Shown piece by piece: positions 49,244-58,467 of a DNA stretch of 64,000 bases. Location of the stretch: the NCBI RefSeq assembly GCF_003063575.1, contig NZ_NESC01000005.1:124001-188000 (forward strand), in the 5' to 3' direction. A program made the translations under genes and the position numbers. Positions within the stretch are counted from its first letter, which is position 1, and the number at the start of each line of letters is the position of its first letter. This DNA comes from Limnohabitans sp. Jir72 (GTDB lineage Bacteria; Pseudomonadota; Gammaproteobacteria; Burkholderiales; Burkholderiaceae_C). The notes beneath the pieces were generated by a model. It was not told the DNA's origin. It searched no databases and saw nothing but the letters and a program-made list of their open reading frames with translations.

Positions 49244-50713
49244 ATGGTTGAGCTTGATCACCGAAGAGCCAACCGAAACTGGCTTGATCTTGTCTGCGCC
49301 CTCTTGCTCATCTTGCCGTGGGTTGAGCCTTGGGCACCAGCGCCTTTGCCCAATGTGGTGCCGCTTTTGGTCAGCTGGGCTTGTATCGGACTGCTCATGG
49401 TGCTTGGGCACACACTGCGCCCATTGGACATGGCCAGAGCCTGGGCCATCGCAGCAGGGGTCAGCAGCATCATTGGCCTCTTGCAATATTTCGGACAAGC
49501 TGATTGGCTCAGCCCATGGGTTCACGTCCCCGATCACTTGGGTGAAGCCATGGCCAATCTGCGCCAACGCAACCAACTGGCCACGCTGACGGCGATTGGC
49601 ATCGCAGCGGTGCTGTGGTGGGATCAAAACGGCCTCAAACGCACCCATGCCTGGTGGATGCTGGCGCTGCTGACGATGGGCAATGCCGCCACCAACTCCC
49701 GCACCGGCTTGCTGCACATGTTGGTAGTGACCAGTTTGGTCATGGTGTGGTCGCGACTGGGCCGTCCAGAACAAGATCGGCTGTCTTGGCGACTGGCGCT
49801 TGCTGGCTGCGGCCTCTATGCGATGGCCATCTGGGCGTTGCCTCAATGGCTGTCGATGACTGCTGGATTGGACAGCCTGAACGCCGTGACAAGGCTGGGG
49901 AACAACGACGGCTGCAGTAGCCGCAAAGTACTCTGGCACAACGTGCTAGAGCTCATTGCCCAAAAGCCCTGGTGGGGTTGGGGTGTGAATGAACTCAAAT
50001 ATGCACATTACAGCGCCACCTACCCAGGCGAGCGGTTTTGCGACATTCTGGGAAACGCTCACAACGGTCTTTTACAAATGGCTTTTGTGCTTGGCGTGCC
50101 CATTGCGGGTTCTATCACGCTTGGATTGGCCACACTCACATGGGCCCTGCGACCCTGGAAATCTCGTCCATTGCATCACCAAATGGCATGGGCCGTTTTA
50201 GCCGTGATCGCCTTGCACAGCTTGCTGGAATTTCCGCTTTGGTATGGCCCGTTTCAAATGGCCACCCTGCTGAGCATCGTGCTGCTCGTACCGCACGGGC
50301 TGCAAGCGTTGGCTTTGAACCGTCAATACATGCGCATCGCGGGCTCCATCATCTTGGCTGTAGCAGCTTTTATTGCAGTGGACTATTCGCGTGTGCGGCC
50401 CATCTTCATCCCGGCCAGCCAACGCTGGAGCATATGGCCTGGCGATGCGATGGCCTCGGCCAAGCAGAGCATGTTGTTTCAGACCACTGCTGAATTTGGT
50501 GAATTTTCGCTGACCCCAGTGACTCCCGAAAACGCTGCACACATGCTCAAAAGCGGTGAGGCCCTGCTGCACTACTCACCCGAACCCCAAGTGATACGCA
50601 AAGTGATCACAGCGGCAATACTGACCGGAGATAACGAAACGGCCCAGCGGCATCAAATGCTCATGGACAAGGCGTTCCCGGCAGCACCGGGATCACTCAA
50701 AGTGGGTCCATGA
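49244..50713 (+). CDS. PglL/Wzy-type O-antigen ligase family protein, probable pilin glycosylation ligase
   Basis: 489 residues with 10-12 predicted membrane helices. The Wzy_C core includes LRQRNQLATLTAIGI, NSRTGLLHMLV and, in the large periplasmic loop, WWGWGVNELKYAHY and GNAHNGLLQMAF; the His there matches the essential His of PglL/WaaL enzymes. LLEFPLWYGPFQMA is typical of the PglL_A branch. It would transfer a lipid-linked glycan to a protein in the periplasm. Position directly after pilA suggests the pilin is the acceptor. Confidence 0.82.
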   Translation: MVELDHRRANRNWLDLVCALLLILPWVEPWAPAPLPNVVPLLVSWACIGLLMVLGHTLRPLDMARAWAIAAGVSSIIGLLQYFGQADWLSPWVHVPDHLGEAMANLRQRNQLATLTAIGIAAVLWWDQNGLKRTHAWWMLALLTMGNAATNSRTGLLHMLVVTSLVMVWSRLGRPEQDRLSWRLALAGCGLYAMAIWALPQWLSMTAGLDSLNAVTRLGNNDGCSSRKVLWHNVLELIAQKPWWGWGVNELKYAHYSATYPGERFCDILGNAHNGLLQMAFVLGVPIAGSITLGLATLTWALRPWKSRPLHHQMAWAVLAVIALHSLLEFPLWYGPFQMATLLSIVLLVPHGLQALALNRQYMRIAGSIILAVAAFIAVDYSRVRPIFIPASQRWSIWPGDAMASAKQSMLFQTTAEFGEFSLTPVTPENAAHMLKSGEALLHYSPEPQVIRKVITAAILTGDNETAQRHQMLMDKAFPAAPGSLKVGP

Positions 50714-50776
50714 AGGGCCCTGACTTACCCAGCACCGTGCCCGATTTTTTGATGAATGGGCTGTTTGACTCGAAGC

Positions 50777-51304
50777 TCATGGTTCATTGAGGGTGTGGCC
50801 GGTGGCCATTTTCTGGGCCAGCCAGACCATGACCGGTAACGCTATCAGCCAGCACAAGCCCAACTGGGCAATATGCGCATGCGTGACCACCAGTGAAGCT
50901 GCGCCCAGTTGAGCACCTGCTATGTAATTCATGGGCCCCAGCAGCGCCCCCAATGCAGCCGACAGGACAAGCGGCCTGGTTTTCAAAAAGGCCAGTGAAG
51001 AATTCAAGGTCATGCCAAACAAAAGCCAGAGCATCCAAAGCCACATGGGACTCAATGGTCCCACCGCCCAACCATTAAAACGGATCACGCCTGAAGCTTG
51101 AAGCGTCGAGTCCAATACGGTGCCGATGAACATGACCAGCGCAGCGATCTTGCATTCCCGCCTGCGATTTTGACTCCAGTACACATGCGCGCAGGCCAAG
51201 GCCACAGCATAGACCAGTGCCGCCCGGTCGAGCCCAAGGCCTGCGCTCACGACGAGGACCCACCAAGCGGATTGAAAGCCGACTGCGTTGAGAATGCGGT
51301 TCAT
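50777..51304 (-). CDS. DUF2878 family membrane protein
   Basis: 175 residues with five to six membrane helices. The start MNRILNAVGFQSAWWVLVVSAG and the segment GPLSPMWLWMLWLLFGMTLNSSLAFLK are characteristic of DUF2878 as I recall it. An alternative start three codons earlier exists. Function is unknown. In other proteobacteria this family is often encoded with DUF3833, SDR and SnoaL-like proteins; those appear here 12 kb away at 62.5-64 kb. Confidence 0.8.
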   Translation of the reverse strand: MNRILNAVGFQSAWWVLVVSAGLGLDRAALVYAVALACAHVYWSQNRRRECKIAALVMFIGTVLDSTLQASGVIRFNGWAVGPLSPMWLWMLWLLFGMTLNSSLAFLKTRPLVLSAALGALLGPMNYIAGAQLGAASLVVTHAHIAQLGLCWLIALPVMVWLAQKMATGHTLNEP

Positions 51305-51460
51305 GGTGCCCATTCTATGGGCCCGGCGCTTGAAGTCTTGAGCGAAAGGCCTGTCGCCGTTATCCTGGAGCAGGAGACCACACAGTGGACGATGGGCTGG
51401 CGCACATCCCTAGAACAATTGAGGATTTTGGAAATACAAAGGCGCTGGGGCAGTTCCCGG

Positions 51461-52261
51461 TCAGGGCGCGATGATCGCGCCCTCAATTTGGTGACGCAGC
51501 AAACTTTGGCGGACAAACCCACTCAATTTCATGCGAACAACAAACTGGTTCAGGAATTCTTTGGCTGCCGGTGTTGTGTCTGAAGCTTGTCCCATCGCTT
51601 GTTCGATCACCATGAAGTGGCCAGGCAACAAGCGCAGATCGGCAAACTTTTGGGCGTCTGATTCCAATTGCTGCTTGACGCCAGCGGCCACATCGAAGGG
51701 GCCATTCAAGAAAAAGGGGACCACCTGCGGTGAAGTCGGGGCCCTGACCAATTGAGCGCTTTTGAGTTCTCGTGTCAAAAACAAATCATAGGCACTGCCT
51801 CGACCCACCACCACGCGGTGGCTGCGCTGATCAACTTGTGCGTTGTCGATCAATGGCGAATCCTTTTTAACCAAGTAACTGCCCTCGATCAGGACATAGG
51901 GCGGCGTGAATGCAATGCCTTGTCCTCGGACGGGATCTATCGCAAAAAAACCAATGTCAGCCTGGCCTTGTCGGACCGCCTGGACCGATTGGGCGGCAGC
52001 GTTGACTGGCACCAATTGCAAAGGGACTTGCAAAGTCTCGGCCAGTGCACGGGCCAAATCTACAGAAACACCCTCCGGTTCCAGGCCGTTAGAAACCAGG
52101 CGTGCCAAGATAGGGTTGCCCAAATTGATCACGGCTCGCAAAGTTCCAGTGGGTGCCATTTGCTGTGCGATGTCATGCGTGGTTTGAGCAAGCGCCACAT
52201 GGCCTGGCAAGACCATGCAACAAAACCACGCCAGCAGCCTTTTCAAAGCGAATAGACGCAA
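51461..52261 (-). CDS. Periplasmic amino-acid-type (SBP_bac_3) solute-binding protein
   Basis: 266 residues, with signal peptide RLLAWFCCMVLPGHVALAQ. The mature part has the SBP_bac_3 pattern: GTLRAVINLGNPILA, VSVDLARALAETLQVPLQLVPV, RQGQADIGFFAIDPVRG and IAFTPPYVLIEGSYLV. The apparent start is TTG at 52259-52261, needed to include the full signal peptide; no Shine-Dalgarno sequence is visible. No ABC permease or ATPase gene accompanies it. It lies 3 bp after the hydrolase stop, so it is probably cotranscribed and perhaps translationally coupled. Confidence 0.82.
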   Translation of the reverse strand: MRLFALKRLLAWFCCMVLPGHVALAQTTHDIAQQMAPTGTLRAVINLGNPILARLVSNGLEPEGVSVDLARALAETLQVPLQLVPVNAAAQSVQAVRQGQADIGFFAIDPVRGQGIAFTPPYVLIEGSYLVKKDSPLIDNAQVDQRSHRVVVGRGSAYDLFLTRELKSAQLVRAPTSPQVVPFFLNGPFDVAAGVKQQLESDAQKFADLRLLPGHFMVIEQAMGQASDTTPAAKEFLNQFVVRMKLSGFVRQSLLRHQIEGAIIAP

Positions 52262-52264
52262 CGC

Positions 52265-53116
52265 TTAGAACGCCAGAGTTTGCCCTTCGGACATGGGCAC
52301 CACTCGAACACTGCTGCCCTTCATGGCCTTTTGAAACTCGTCCAAAGTGCCAGTCGCTAGGGGGTTGGAGTTGTAGTGGATCGGGATCACCATTTTGGGG
52401 TTGATCCAGTTGCGTGCTGCAAAAGCGGCATCTTCAGGGTCCATGGTGAAGTTGCCGCCAATGGGCATCAAGACCAGATCGGGCTTATAACGTTCCGTGA
52501 TGAATTTCATATCCCCAAACAAGCCGGTATCGCCCATGTGCCAAATCTTGAAACCGTTTTCCATTTCGATGATGTATCCAACGGCTTCGCCTGCGGGATG
52601 GGACTCCAGCTTTTCGGTTGCAGGATTCTTCCAAACCAACAGCGAGGAGTGCTCCGCTTGCACAGCCGTGACCTTGATGCCCGGAAGCGGTTTGATGCTT
52701 CCCGACTTATTGAAACGATGGGTCAATTCAGCCGGCATGACACCCAACGTGACCAAAGGCGTGATCATGTCAGCGGGACCGTAGAGTACCGTTTTGTGCA
52801 GTTTGGCCAAGGCCGGGGCATCACCGAGGTGATCGACGTGCGCGTGCGTGACGAGCAGCAAGTCCACTTTGCCCAAGGCTGAAATATCGGTTTTGTAAGG
52901 GGCAGGGGTTTTGGGGCCACCGGTCAACCACGGATCGATCACGATGGTTTTGCCTCCGGGTGACTTGATGCGAAAACCCGCTTGGCCCAGCCACAAAAGT
53001 TCCGTTTTAGCGCCCGCTGATGCAGGGTCAGTTTGCGCTGTTGCGCTTTGTAGCGTGAACGCGACCAAGCTGGCAATAACAAATGCACCAATGCGCATTG
53101 AACGATATCCATTCAT
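52265..53116 (-). CDS. Exported metal-dependent hydrolase, UlaG/MBL-fold
   Basis: 283 residues with an N-terminal signal peptide (cleavage near ATAQTD). The metallo-beta-lactamase motif HAHVDH is at residues 91-96. LLWLGQAGFRIKSPGGKTIVIDPWL and IWHMGDTGLFGDMK (further metal ligands) follow the UlaG-like (UPF0173) pattern, ending in MVIPIHYNSNP. It probably hydrolyses a lactone or phosphoester in the periplasm; the substrate is unknown. GGAG is 6 bp before the ATG. Second of three same-strand exported proteins. Confidence 0.85.
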   Translation of the reverse strand: MNGYRSMRIGAFVIASLVAFTLQSATAQTDPASAGAKTELLWLGQAGFRIKSPGGKTIVIDPWLTGGPKTPAPYKTDISALGKVDLLLVTHAHVDHLGDAPALAKLHKTVLYGPADMITPLVTLGVMPAELTHRFNKSGSIKPLPGIKVTAVQAEHSSLLVWKNPATEKLESHPAGEAVGYIIEMENGFKIWHMGDTGLFGDMKFITERYKPDLVLMPIGGNFTMDPEDAAFAARNWINPKMVIPIHYNSNPLATGTLDEFQKAMKGSSVRVVPMSEGQTLAF

Positions 53117-53143
53117 ATTTTTCTCCAGAAATTCAATTGCACG

Positions 53144-53788
53144 TCAGTGAGGTGGAAAGGGCAGTGGTTTGCCTTCGGGCGGCATTTCCTGACCGATGGC
53201 CAGCAGCATGGCAACGGTGACATACGTTCCACTGACCGCAACCAAATCAACAATTTGTTGGTCAGAAAGCACTTTTTTGGCTTTGTTGAAAAGTGCATCC
53301 GAAACTTCATGCGATTTCATGAGCGTCATACAAAGCTCATAAACCACTTCTTCGTCAGCCGCCATGTTCCGTGGGCGAATACCCTGCTTGAGGTCGTCGG
53401 CAACAGATTGCGGCAATCCGGCTTTAAGTGCCAAAGGATAGTGCGCATACCACTCAACTTGAGATTTCCATTCATAGCCTTGAATCAAGATGGCAAATTC
53501 ATTGAGTCGCGTTGGCAAAGATGTGTTGAAGCGTAAATAGTCGAGCAACTTCTTCATGCGGTCCGCATAGACGGGACTGCGAAACATGATGTTGTAAGGA
53601 CCGCCAAGTCCAACACTGGAAATCTGGATGATTTCTTTGGCAAGGGCCTGTCCTTCGGGTGCGATTTGCTCCAGAGTGATTTGAGGAAACCGCTTGGCTT
53701 GCCCAGCTGTGGGTGGGGTTTGGGCCAGCGCCGCAATGCCCACAGCACACAGTGCGAGGGTGATGGCATGTTGTATGCATTTTTTCAT
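53144..53788 (-). CDS. Exported carboxymuconolactone decarboxylase-like protein
   Basis: 214 residues with a signal peptide (IALTLCAVGIAALAQ-like hydrophobic core, cleavage near residue 23). The core RLNEFAILIQGYEWKSQVEWYAHYPLALKAGL matches the AhpD/CMD family helix pair, but the redox CxxC is absent (it reads QVEW). Export of a CMD-like protein is less common than the cytosolic form. It is the first gene of the group, with GGAGAACTTC before the ATG. Confidence 0.82.
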   Translation of the reverse strand: MKKCIQHAITLALCAVGIAALAQTPPTAGQAKRFPQITLEQIAPEGQALAKEIIQISSVGLGGPYNIMFRSPVYADRMKKLLDYLRFNTSLPTRLNEFAILIQGYEWKSQVEWYAHYPLALKAGLPQSVADDLKQGIRPRNMAADEEVVYELCMTLMKSHEVSDALFNKAKKVLSDQQIVDLVAVSGTYVTVAMLLAIGQEMPPEGKPLPFPPH

Positions 53789-53979
53789 GAAGTTCTCCTA
53801 GCGCCGCTAGGTTGCGCTTTTTGAATGCCCGCGGTGCTAGGGATAACCCGATTAACTTCATCCAAGTTGATGATTTCAGTCGCCTGCAAGACATCACGGG
53901 CCTTTTGTCGCAAGCGGCTCAGAGGCTATGACGTTTTCATCGTCGAATAATGTTGAAAAACCACCCACGGAGTTGCGTC

Positions 53980-54756
53980 ATGAACATGTCCATTCATGGA
54001 GCCTTGCAAAAAACCATTGCAGTGCTCACGATCTTTCTGGCCACCACGTGGTCCTGCCACTCATCTGAGCTGGTCGTTTGGAGTGCGGGAGCCGTCAAGC
54101 CGCCCCTGGAAGATTTAGCGCCCGAATTCCAAAAGGCCACGGGCATACAGCTGCAAGTTGAATATGCGCCCGTGGGGGTTTTGATGCGTCGATTGGCGCA
54201 AGGCAATATGCCGGATGTGCTGATTCTTTCCGCCGAAGTGGTGAAAGAAACCGAAAACAGGGGATGGGCTCCTATGGGCTCAGCTGTGCCATTGGGCAGT
54301 GTGGGCGTGGGAATTGCCGTCAAACAAGGCCAGCCAATACCCGACATTTCGACGCCTGAGGCTTTGCGCAATGCACTTTTAGCTGCACCAAGTGTCACTT
54401 ACATGGACCCCCAAAAAGGCACCAGTGGGAAGCATTTTGCCAACGTGCTTGATCAATTAGGCATCGCCGATCAAATGCGCGCCAAAACAACATTAGGCGA
54501 TATTGGTTACGTATTGGAGCCCGTAGCGCGTGGCGAGATCGCGCTGGGAATTCAACAAATCACCGAAATTTTGCCCGTCAAGGGTGCCGTGCTGGTGGGC
54601 CCTTTGCCACCACCTCTCCAAAAAATCACCACTTATTCGATCATGCCAACGGTCAAGGCCGCTGACTCTGCATCAGTCGTCAAGTTCCGTCGGTTCTTGC
54701 AGTTACCTGCAGCCCAAGCGGTGTTCAAGCTCAAAGGCTTCATCGTGGAATACTGA
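53980..54756 (+). CDS. Periplasmic substrate-binding protein, ModA-like
   Basis: 258 residues: signal peptide (IAVLTIFLATTWSCHSSE), then LVVWSAGAVKPPLEDLAPEFQKATGIQLQVEYAPVG and MPDVLILSAEVVKE, the layout of ModA/SBP_bac_11 proteins. The ATG at 53980 is chosen over 53950 because GGAG lies 7 bp upstream. Molybdate binding is not certain; no modBC genes are nearby, although moaC is next and a molybdenum enzyme lies at 2.2-5.9 kb. Divergent from the CMD-like gene. Confidence 0.82.
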   Translation: MNMSIHGALQKTIAVLTIFLATTWSCHSSELVVWSAGAVKPPLEDLAPEFQKATGIQLQVEYAPVGVLMRRLAQGNMPDVLILSAEVVKETENRGWAPMGSAVPLGSVGVGIAVKQGQPIPDISTPEALRNALLAAPSVTYMDPQKGTSGKHFANVLDQLGIADQMRAKTTLGDIGYVLEPVARGEIALGIQQITEILPVKGAVLVGPLPPPLQKITTYSIMPTVKAADSASVVKFRRFLQLPAAQAVFKLKGFIVEY

Positions 54757-54823
54757 AATACCCCCTGCAAGCGCTCATCTCGGCAAGTTGTGTTGAAACT
54801 TTGCGCTGTTGATTTGTGAGCGA

Positions 54824-55312
54824 TCAACTGCCCGCCACGAAACTCCCCGACTTGCCCCCATGCTTTTCCAGCAAGGTCACGCCGTTGATGGTCATGCCCC
54901 TGTCGACTGCTTTGCACATGTCATAAATGGTGAGCAGAGCCACTTGCACGGCGGTCAAGGCTTCCATCTCCACACCGGTCTGGCCCACGGTCTCGGCAGT
55001 GGCTTTGCAGACCACGGTCGATTCAGCAGTGAACACTTCAAAGTCAACCGCCACGCGGGTCAAACCGATCGGGTGGCACAGCGGGATCAACTCACTGGTC
55101 TTTTTGGCCCCCATGATGCCAGCGATGCGAGCAATACCCAGCACATCGCCTTTTTTGGCGGTGCCCGATTCAATCAACGCCAACGTAGTGGGTAGCATGG
55201 TGATGCGGCCGATAGCTAGAGCCACGCGCTTGGTGGTCACTTTGGCTCCCACGTCCACCATGTGGGCCTGCCCTTGGGCGTCAAAATGGGTCAAAACATC
55301 AGAGGTCGTCAT
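54824..55312 (-). CDS. moaC: Cyclic pyranopterin monophosphate synthase accessory protein MoaC
   Basis: 162 residues. It begins [25 protein letters not shown], the active-site region has [18 protein letters not shown], and [26 protein letters not shown] with the catalytic Asp and Lys follows, ending GGKSG. It converts 3',8-cyclo-7,8-dihydroGTP to cyclic pyranopterin monophosphate in Moco synthesis. Length is normal. Convergent with the ModA-like gene, 67 bp apart. Confidence 0.96.
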   Translation of the reverse strand: MTTSDVLTHFDAQGQAHMVDVGAKVTTKRVALAIGRITMLPTTLALIESGTAKKGDVLGIARIAGIMGAKKTSELIPLCHPIGLTRVAVDFEVFTAESTVVCKATAETVGQTGVEMEALTAVQVALLTIYDMCKAVDRGMTINGVTLLEKHGGKSGSFVAGS

Positions 55313-55393
55313 GGCAAGTGAGGGTCCAAATCGTTTACAAGAAATTCACGGGTATGGGTCATCATACGGCTATTGAATGGGACACTCCTTGTT

Positions 55394-56923
55394 GTGAAAA
55401 ACAAATTCCAACGCACGAAACTGCTCATCGGACTGCTTTCCGCCAGCCTGTGTTTTCAGCCAGCGTGGCCACAAAGTGCAGCCCTTCCGTCTTTGGGCGA
55501 TGGCGATGGCATCTCTCTGGCGGCTGAACGCAAACTGGGCGACCGCATCGCCCGCGAGTTGTACCGCGACCCGGACTATTTAGAAGACCCGGTATTGGAT
55601 GAGTACATTCAGCGCCTGTGGGCACCCTTGGTCAAGTCTGCTGCCGCACGTGGCGAGCTGTCACCCGAGCTGCAAGAACGTTTTGCCTGGCGCATCCTGC
55701 TGGGACGCGACCGCAGCGTCAACGCCTTCGCTTTGCCCGGTGGCTATTTGGGCGTGCACCTGGGCTTGATTGCGGTGGTGAGCACGCACGACGAACTGGC
55801 CTCTGTGCTGGCCCATGAATTGAGCCACGTCACCCAGCGCCACATTGCGCGCTCGATGGGCGAGCAAGGCAAGATGACGCCTTGGGTCATCGGCTCCCTG
55901 ATTCTGGGCATGCTGGCCGCTAGCAAAAGCGCTCAGGGCGCACAAGCCCTCATCGTTGGCGGACAGGCGGCCGCCATCCAGTCGCAGCTGAGCTATTCAC
56001 GCGATATGGAACGCGAGGCCGACCGTGTGGGATTTGGCGTCATGAGCGAAGCGGGCTATGACCCCCAAGGCTTTGTCGGCATGTTCGGCAAGCTCCAGCA
56101 AGCCGCTGGAATCAACGACAACGGCGCATACCCCTATCTGCGCAGCCACCCACTAACAACCGAGCGCATCGCCGACATGCAAGCCCGTTTGCAATTGAGT
56201 ACAGCGCCGGTGCAAAAGGTGGTCGATGTGGAACAAGCCATGTTGTCGGCTCGCGCACGCGTGTTGTCGCAGGGCAATGTCGATGCCTGGCGTGCGTCCA
56301 CACAGACAAGCCAGATCAACTTGCCCCAAGCCACGGCGACCACCAAAGCAGGCGCTTGGTATGGCGCAACCTTGGCCCACATGCAGCTCAAGGACTTTGC
56401 GGCGGCCGATCGCAGTTTGCAAAACCTGGAGCGTGTGGTGAACGGCCAAAACGCCCCGGCTCGCCTGGCCAAATTGCTGCGCGCCGAGTGGGCAGCAGCC
56501 CAAAACCGCTGGGATGCGGTGGTGCCATTGCTGGCCCCTCAGGGTCAACCATCCAAACTGGACCGGCCTGAACTGATCGCCACAGCGCAAGCCCTGCTGC
56601 ACCTGCCACCCACGCCCACACGCACAGAAGTGCTGCGCCAACTGCGCGAACAAGTGCAAGCCTTCCCATTGGACGCGCAAGCATGGAACACATTGGCCAG
56701 CATGCTGGCCGTGCAAGGGTTGCAATTGCCCTCACTGCGGGCCGAGGGGGAAGCACAGATGGCCCGCATGGACTGGCAAGGCGCAATTGACCGCTTCCGC
56801 GCCGCGCAAGATTGGGCTAAAACGCATGCTCTGCAGGCGAGCGATCACATCGAAGCGTCGATCGTAGACACCCGCTTGCGGCAAGCCCAAGCGCTGGTGC
56901 GCGAGATGCAAACCGAGCGCTAA
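55394..56923 (+). CDS. M48 family metalloprotease with TPR-like C-terminus (BepA-like)
   Basis: 509 residues from the GTG at 55394 (a TTG at 55373 is the alternative; neither has a clear Shine-Dalgarno sequence). Signal peptide to about AWPQS, then GRDRSVNAFALPGGYLGVHLGL and the zinc motif HELSH (141-145) with the third ligand in SRDMEREADRVG. The last 200 residues are helical repeats resembling the BepA TPR domain. BepA assists or degrades outer-membrane proteins in the periplasm. It ends 5 bp before the convergent terC stop. Confidence 0.88.
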   Translation: MKNKFQRTKLLIGLLSASLCFQPAWPQSAALPSLGDGDGISLAAERKLGDRIARELYRDPDYLEDPVLDEYIQRLWAPLVKSAAARGELSPELQERFAWRILLGRDRSVNAFALPGGYLGVHLGLIAVVSTHDELASVLAHELSHVTQRHIARSMGEQGKMTPWVIGSLILGMLAASKSAQGAQALIVGGQAAAIQSQLSYSRDMEREADRVGFGVMSEAGYDPQGFVGMFGKLQQAAGINDNGAYPYLRSHPLTTERIADMQARLQLSTAPVQKVVDVEQAMLSARARVLSQGNVDAWRASTQTSQINLPQATATTKAGAWYGATLAHMQLKDFAAADRSLQNLERVVNGQNAPARLAKLLRAEWAAAQNRWDAVVPLLAPQGQPSKLDRPELIATAQALLHLPPTPTRTEVLRQLREQVQAFPLDAQAWNTLASMLAVQGLQLPSLRAEGEAQMARMDWQGAIDRFRAAQDWAKTHALQASDHIEASIVDTRLRQAQALVREMQTER

Positions 56924-56928
56924 CCCAC

Positions 56929-57618
56929 TCAGACATTGGTGGCGGTGCTGGCCGTTTTGGCGGTCCACCAGCCGGCCCCCAAGACCAAGACGATGGCCAG
57001 CAGGTAAGTGGTCCAACGCCAGATCGCTTGGGATGGTGCATCGAACACGCTGTCCAGCAAGGGCTCGTCCACGATCATCTTGGCCGCTGTGAACGCCAGC
57101 ACGGCAGCGCCCAAATGGATGATCACCGGAAAACGCTCGACCAACTTGAGCACAACCGAGCTGCCAAACACCACAATCGGCACGCTGATGAGCAAACCCA
57201 AAATGACCAGGTCCCACGAACCATGGGCCGCACCTGCCACACCCAACACATTGTCCACCCCCATCAGCGCATCGGCCACGATGATCGTCTTCATGGCACC
57301 CCAGAACGTGGTGGCAGCAGGCCCGTGCTGATCGTGGTCACCGGCATCGGCGATGAGTTTGTAGGCGATCCACAGCAGACCCAAACCACCCACCAGCATC
57401 AAGCCGGGGATTTGCAAGAGCCAGACCACGCCCAGGGTCATGACCGAGCGCACAGCGATCGCGCCAACAGTGCCCCAGACAATCGCTTTCTTTTGCAAGT
57501 CAGGCGGCAGCCTACGGGCGGCCAGAGCGATCACGATGGCGTTGTCGCCCGCCAAAACCAGGTCAATCAGAATGATCGCCAACAAAGCCGACCACCAAGG
57601 TGCAGATAAAAATTCCAT
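56929..57618 (-). CDS. TerC family integral membrane protein, second copy
   Basis: 229 residues, about seven helices. It contains AIILIDLVLAGDNAIVIALAARRLP and VADALMGVDNVLGVAGAAHGS, the paired TerC motifs with membrane Asp residues, and a Gly/His-rich loop (ADAGDHDQHGP). It is similar to but clearly diverged from the copy at 47960. A yybP-ykoY riboswitch upstream implies control by Mn2+ and supports a role in manganese export. GGAGTC precedes the ATG at 57616-57618. Confidence 0.9.
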   Translation of the reverse strand: MEFLSAPWWSALLAIILIDLVLAGDNAIVIALAARRLPPDLQKKAIVWGTVGAIAVRSVMTLGVVWLLQIPGLMLVGGLGLLWIAYKLIADAGDHDQHGPAATTFWGAMKTIIVADALMGVDNVLGVAGAAHGSWDLVILGLLISVPIVVFGSSVVLKLVERFPVIIHLGAAVLAFTAAKMIVDEPLLDSVFDAPSQAIWRWTTYLLAIVLVLGAGWWTAKTASTATNV

Positions 57619-57671
57619 GACGAGACTCCCATTTCAGATTTAAAGCTGTACCGGGTATCGTGAATGTGCAG

Positions 57672-57838
57672 GCGTTTACGCCACAAACCTCGATGCACCT
57701 GTACAGATGATCGAAGGTCTTGCTCGACGCCAAAGTCTGGCGCCTGATGAACCGGAAGCCATAGCTTCGTAATGACGGCTCATCATGGGTCACATGGCAT
57801 TGCACCGTGTGACGCGAGGGAGCTACTCCCCTTCAGAG
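57672..57838 (-). ncRNA. yybP-ykoY (Mn2+) riboswitch upstream of terC
   Basis: The minus strand begins CTGAAGGGGAGTAGCTCCC (about 57836-57818), with GGGGAGTAGC as the hallmark of this family, and ends with AAGACCTTCGATC and ATCGAGGTTTGTGGCGT, the second conserved block, closed by GGCGTAAACGCC (57682-57671). Location about 55 bp before a TerC gene is a classic context. Exact boundaries are approximate. It fills most of the 360-bp gap between terC and the next gene. Confidence 0.8.
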
Positions 57839-57978
57839 TCAGATTACACCTGAAGTCGGCTTGTCCCCTCAAAACCGAGGGAAATTCTCAAGCTGACCAG
57901 CCTCGAAAAAAGCTCAATCGTGGATCCCCTGCTGTACCGGCCCTGCGGCTATGATTGCCGGCTCACATTGAAATCCAC

Positions 57979-58434
57979 ATGGCAGGCATCCACATCACCG
58001 ACATCGAAGCTGCCATCAACCACTGGCGGATCAAGAACCCCTCACCAGACGGGGTTGCTTTGCCACGCGAATTGCGCGCCTTAGGCGATGTTTATGGCCA
58101 GATGGTGTACTTTAAGCAGGACCTTGCAGATGAATTCAGCCTGCCCTTGGCCGCTGCACAGGCCTGGCAAGACTGGTATGCCAGCACACCCGACACGCCA
58201 TGCATCGCGATTTGCTCAACCAGCCAGGGTGATGACATGTGCAAAGGCTGCGGTCGCACGTTTGAAGAAGTGCAGTTGTGGACCGAGATGACGCCGGGTG
58301 AAAAGCGCGCCGTGTGGCATCGCATCAGCATGGAAGGCACCTCCTGGCGCTTCAACAAATACGCAGAACGTGCCGCCGAAGACCGCCAATGGGCCAAGGC
58401 GGCGGCAGACGCTCAAACCAAGCTGGATTTGTAG
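57979..58434 (+). CDS. DUF3717-DUF1289 fusion protein
   Basis: 151 residues. The N-terminal part (ITDIEAAINHWRIKNPSPDGVALPRELRALGDVYGQMVY) corresponds to DUF3717. The C-terminal part (TPCIAICSTSQGDDMCKGCGRTFEEVQLWTEMTPGEKRAVWHRI) is DUF1289, with four Cys that may bind iron-sulfur or zinc. The start MAGIHITD at 57979 is preferred over a TTG 24 bases earlier. Function unknown; cytosolic. The riboswitch of the divergent terC lies upstream. Confidence 0.83.
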   Translation: MAGIHITDIEAAINHWRIKNPSPDGVALPRELRALGDVYGQMVYFKQDLADEFSLPLAAAQAWQDWYASTPDTPCIAICSTSQGDDMCKGCGRTFEEVQLWTEMTPGEKRAVWHRISMEGTSWRFNKYAERAAEDRQWAKAAADAQTKLDL

Positions 58435-58467
58435 GTCGAAGCTCCAGCTCTGACGCCCCGGTTGGCT

